Positions 5,053-6,862 of a DNA stretch of 6,862 bases are shown here, piece by piece. The stretch comes from JACRIM01 sp964605185. GTDB taxonomy: Bacteria; Planctomycetota; Phycisphaerae; UBA1845; UTPLA1. The notes under the pieces are model-generated. The model was not told the origin of the DNA and searched no databases. It was given only the letters and a program-made list of their open reading frames with translations. Each line of letters begins with the position of its first letter. Positions within the stretch are counted from its first letter, which is position 1. The stretch lies in the NCBI GenBank assembly GCA_964605185.1, contig CAZSBF010000149.1:1-6862 (forward strand), written 5' to 3'. A program made the position numbers and the translations under genes.

Positions 5053-6862
5053 ATGAAACATCTCCGACGTGTAATTCTGGGAGCGATCGTCGCGAGCTGG
5101 TTTCTTTGCGCGCCATACGTCCGCGCGGTCGACGACGAAGCGGTGAATGCCGCGATCAAAGAAGGCGTCTTGGCGCTGCTCGGCCACTTGCGCGACGATG
5201 ATGAGATCACGTTTGCACGGGGTGGCGGGGGCGTCACGGTGCGCGGAATTGTTACAAAGTTCACACGCGACGCCGTGCAGATTACGACCACGGAAAAGAA
5301 GAACCTTTCCATTACGCGGTCCACCATTTCGAAATGGAAACGGGCTGGATTGGTTCGAGATGAGCTGGACGCACCGTGTGCGCAGGGCCGGTCGACGCTG
5401 GTGGCGCTCGCGCTTGCGAGCGCGGGTGTTGAGACGACGCACCCAAAATACGAACGCCTGCTCGCCATCCTGGAGGAAGGGCCGGGCACCGGCGGCGGGA
5501 CATATGTTTACAGCCTGCGGGCGAGCTTGTGGAGCACGCTGCTCGATCGACCGCTCGCGGCCGCGCATCGCAATCGATTGAAGAAACTACTCAAGAGTGA
5601 TGTCGAATGGCTGCAGCGTGCGGGACGAGAGAGTGGTTGGTACACCTATGTTTCTGGCGGTGCGGGCGGCGATCACTCGAACACGCAGTTCGCCAACCTC
5701 GGGCTTTGGTCGGGCTCCATCGGCGGTAGCGAGGTCGGCAATGGGCACTGGCAACGCATGAGCCGACACTGGCTTGAGTTGCAAAACCCGGATGGCGGGT
5801 GGTCGTATGGTGCTGGCACGAATCAATCGACGCCGTCGATGACGGTCGCGGGATGCAACAGCCTGTACATCGCGCTGGATCGCTTCTACGCGCGGCCGGA
5901 GATGAGTTACAGGGTGTTCGAAGGAATCGTCATCGACAAGCCGGCACGAGAGCGCATTAGCAAGATTCATGCGGCGATTGGTCGCGGAAATGCATATCTC
6001 AAAGAACACCCGCCGGATGGGAGCAGCAACAGCGGGTATGAATTGTTTGGGTTGGAGCGGCTTGGATTGGCAAGCGGGCTAGCGTACATCGGCGAGCGGG
6101 ACTGGTTTCGGGCACATGCCGCGGATGTGTGCCGACAAGAATGGGGCGCGGATATTGTCGGCGACGCATTCGGCGTCATTTTTCTGGTCCACGGACAGGC
6201 ACCCGTGCTCTTTCAGAAGCTCGAACACGGCGAGCGATTTGATGACTGGAGCTATTACCAGCGAGACCTCGCCAATCTCACGCGATTCGTGAATCGCACC
6301 TTCGAGCGGCTGCATCGATGGCAACGAATCCCGGTCAACGCGACAGTGCGCGACATGCAGGATGCGCCGATCCTTTATGTCGCAGGTCAGGGCCCGCTGG
6401 AACTGCCCAATGAAACGATGAAACGGATCCGTCTGTATGTGGAGGAAGGTGGGACGGTGTTTCTGCACGCGGATCGAGCGTCACGCAAGTTCCGCGATTC
6501 GGCAGAAAAGCAGTTTGAGACTCTATTTGCGGATTATGGATGGAAGTTCACGGACGTGCCGAGCGATCACGCCATCTATCGCTGCCAATTTGGTGGGATT
6601 ACGTCGCCGTGGAAGCGAGCCGCGCCGCTTCGGGCGATTCAGGATGGGGCGAGGTTGCCGATCATTCTGTGCCCCGTCGATATCGCGGGCGCATGGCAGC
6701 AGGAACGGGGCGCGTTCGACGAGATGTTTCGCATCATGGCGAATGTGCGTGTGTATTGCGCGCCGCCGTTCGCCGAGCTTCCCCGCCGGCTCCGCAGGCC
6801 ATCGGTTTCCATGCCAATTCTGCCAAAGGCGGGCGTCATTCGCGTGGCGCGACCGGGCCTGG
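5053..6862 (+). CDS. Secreted DUF4159 protein with alpha/alpha-toroid region (3' end beyond window)
   Basis: The frame is open from ATG 5053 to the window edge (603 codons, no stop), so the C-terminus is missing. Residues 1-26 form a signal peptide (MKHLRR, hydrophobic VILGAIVASWFLC, likely cleavage after YVRA). Residues about 30-420 resemble the terpenoid cyclase/prenyltransferase alpha/alpha-toroid, with QNPDGGWSYG (245-254), SMTVAGCNSLYIALD (262-276) and a second half around YELFGLERLGLASG (330-343). From about 437, PILYVAGQGPLEL, VEEGGTVFLHAD and SDHAIY match DUF4159, a domain thought to resemble class I glutamine amidotransferase folds. Residues about 61-95 look like a beta-rich insertion where the first toroid repeat would be. 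No polyprenyl-cyclase DxDD-type motif is visible, so cyclase activity should not be assumed. No Shine-Dalgarno is seen; an in-frame TTG at 5038 is an alternative but adds nothing to the signal peptide. This architecture is known to me mainly from planctomycetes, and its function is uncharacterised. Confidence 0.9.
   Translation, partial: MKHLRRVILGAIVASWFLCAPYVRAVDDEAVNAAIKEGVLALLGHLRDDDEITFARGGGGVTVRGIVTKFTRDAVQITTTEKKNLSITRSTISKWKRAGLVRDELDAPCAQGRSTLVALALASAGVETTHPKYERLLAILEEGPGTGGGTYVYSLRASLWSTLLDRPLAAAHRNRLKKLLKSDVEWLQRAGRESGWYTYVSGGAGGDHSNTQFANLGLWSGSIGGSEVGNGHWQRMSRHWLELQNPDGGWSYGAGTNQSTPSMTVAGCNSLYIALDRFYARPEMSYRVFEGIVIDKPARERISKIHAAIGRGNAYLKEHPPDGSSNSGYELFGLERLGLASGLAYIGERDWFRAHAADVCRQEWGADIVGDAFGVIFLVHGQAPVLFQKLEHGERFDDWSYYQRDLANLTRFVNRTFERLHRWQRIPVNATVRDMQDAPILYVAGQGPLELPNETMKRIRLYVEEGGTVFLHADRASRKFRDSAEKQFETLFADYGWKFTDVPSDHAIYRCQFGGITSPWKRAAPLRAIQDGARLPIILCPVDIAGAWQQERGAFDEMFRIMANVRVYCAPPFAELPRRLRRPSVSMPILPKAGVIRVARPGL

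Noticed and set aside
1..6862. CRISPR array, tRNA or rRNA gene
   Set aside because: I saw no regularly spaced repeats, no tRNA-like cloverleaf with a T-arm consensus, and no rRNA signature on either strand by eye.

Overview
The window is a GC-rich bacterial chromosome segment that I assign, as an inference, to the Planctomycetota. The main reason is the gene running off the right edge. It has a signal peptide, an alpha/alpha-toroid (prenyltransferase/squalene-cyclase-like) region and a DUF4159 region, an architecture I know mostly from planctomycetes. The other genes do not fix the lineage.

Layout, left to right. Positions 1-526 hold no gene I can support. They contain an inverted repeat, two separate 10-bp tandem duplications and a GC-rich hairpin that may end the tryptophanase transcript. 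Three minus-strand genes follow: a tryptophanase (527-1891), a secreted M43-type (pappalysin-like) zinc metalloprotease (2021-2998) and a DNA-3-methyladenine glycosylase I (3210-3746). A strong intrinsic terminator (about 1955-1987) lies between the protease and the tryptophanase, and the tryptophanase has its own promoter, so the two are separate transcription units. An 86-bp divergent spacer then leads to two plus-strand genes 44 bp apart: a NifS-like cysteine desulfurase family protein (3833-5008) and the DUF4159 protein (5053 to beyond 6862).

How the genes work together: I see no single pathway. Tryptophanase and the desulfurase are both PLP enzymes acting on amino acids. The glycosylase is DNA repair, and the protease and DUF4159 protein carry export signals. 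Only the desulfurase-DUF4159 pair looks like a possible operon, judged by spacing alone.

No clearly new multi-gene system is visible. The points most worth following up are: an apparent small beta-rich insertion in the first part of the DUF4159 protein's toroid; two genes (tnaA and tag) with a TACGAT box 6-7 nt before the start codon and no Shine-Dalgarno, suggesting leaderless transcripts; and the paired 10-bp tandem repeats in the left intergenic region.
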